Of a DNA stretch of 34,910 nucleotides, positions 34,706 to 34,910 are shown piece by piece. The stretch is from Methyloversatilis universalis (lineage in GTDB: Bacteria > Pseudomonadota > Gammaproteobacteria > Methylococcales > Methylococcaceae). The stretch spans positions 1 to 34,910 of the forward strand of contig DYIL01000037.1 in NCBI GenBank assembly GCA_020723665.1, read 5' to 3'. Position 1 is the stretch's first letter, and each line of letters starts with the position of its first letter. The notes under the pieces were generated by a model. The model worked only from the letters and a program-made list of their open reading frames with translations, did no database searches and was not told the origin of the DNA. A program made the translations under genes and the position numbers.

Positions 34706-34910
34706 GGAAGCTCTGAATAAGCGCTCTCCCCCTGGGACAAACCTGTCCTGAGCTTGTCGAAGGGCCGTGCTTCGCACGTTAGCGTTCGCTGCCGACGAAC
34801 GGGTGCACGGGTAAGCGCCGCTTGCGGCTCCCAACGGGGAAAGCGCGGCGTGATTGGGTTGGGTGAGGGCCTTTTGGATCCAACGGTCGCACTGTTCGCT
34901 TTTCCCACTG
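34706..34910. mobile_element. Element A5, cut by the window edge
   Basis: Starts GGAAGCTCTGAATAAGCGCT and follows A3 closely (GGCCGTGCTTCGCACGTTAG, AGCGCCGCTTGCGGCTCCCA, TCGCACTGTTCGCTTTTCCC) up to the last base. The right end lies beyond the window. It sits directly upstream of the tonB-like gene, within its likely promoter region. Confidence 0.7.

Noticed and set aside
1..34910. CRISPR arrays, tRNA or rRNA genes
   Set aside because: No regularly spaced direct repeats and no cloverleaf or rRNA-like sequence were seen on either strand.

Overview
The window is a GC-rich chromosomal segment that reads as a gammaproteobacterial autotroph or methylotroph. The form I RuBisCO operon with cbbQ/cbbO, the aroQ-accB-accC-prmA and rpe-gph-trpEGDC orders, a DsbD/CutA/FxsA neighbourhood and an integron-type integrase would fit a Methylococcaceae-type methanotroph. 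That placement is inferred from gene content and protein style, not from a marker gene.

Layout. 1-1313: the end of ftsH and a LysR regulator. 1402-7602 (minus strand): the Calvin-cycle operon cbbL-cbbS-alpha/beta hydrolase-cbbQ-cbbO, with a stem-loop between cbbL and cbbS and a strong terminator-like hairpin after cbbS. 7603-8940: the cbb upstream region and a wrecked exported-protein gene containing repeats nested inside one another. 8945-16411 (minus): DUF3426 protein, prmA, accC, accB, aroQ (fatty-acid and shikimate housekeeping), then a TlpA-like thioredoxin coupled to a DsbD with two N-terminal alpha domains, and cutA. 16459-20025: fxsA, an IS630 relic, an L,D-transpeptidase lipoprotein and many short repeats. 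20026-26729 (minus): an inositol-monophosphatase family enzyme, trpC-trpD-trpG-trpE, gph and rpe. 26948-29662 (plus): polA. 29663-34910: an accessory region with an N-terminally cut integron integrase, small unknown genes punctuated by three copies of a ~110-bp palindromic repeat, and a TonB-family gene whose 3' end is cut at the third copy.

How the genes fit together: RuBisCO (CbbLS) is serviced by the CbbQ/CbbO activase pair. Rpe supplies pentose phosphate and Gph removes the 2-phosphoglycolate made by RuBisCO oxygenation, although both sit here in the usual proteobacterial trp neighbourhood. DsbD feeds reductant across the membrane and is translationally coupled to the TlpA-like protein.

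The most unusual content is the small mobile repeats. Family A has 'GGAAGCTCTGA' ends and TTAA or TTTA target duplications. Family B has 'AAGGTATCTACACAA' ends and has entered the dsbD signal-peptide region in frame. Family C is nested inside a family A copy. Family R has 'AAAGGAGTCAGGCTTT' ends and forms the boundaries of the accessory island, where both neighbouring genes are truncated. The family names are mine. No CRISPR array, tRNA or rRNA gene was seen.
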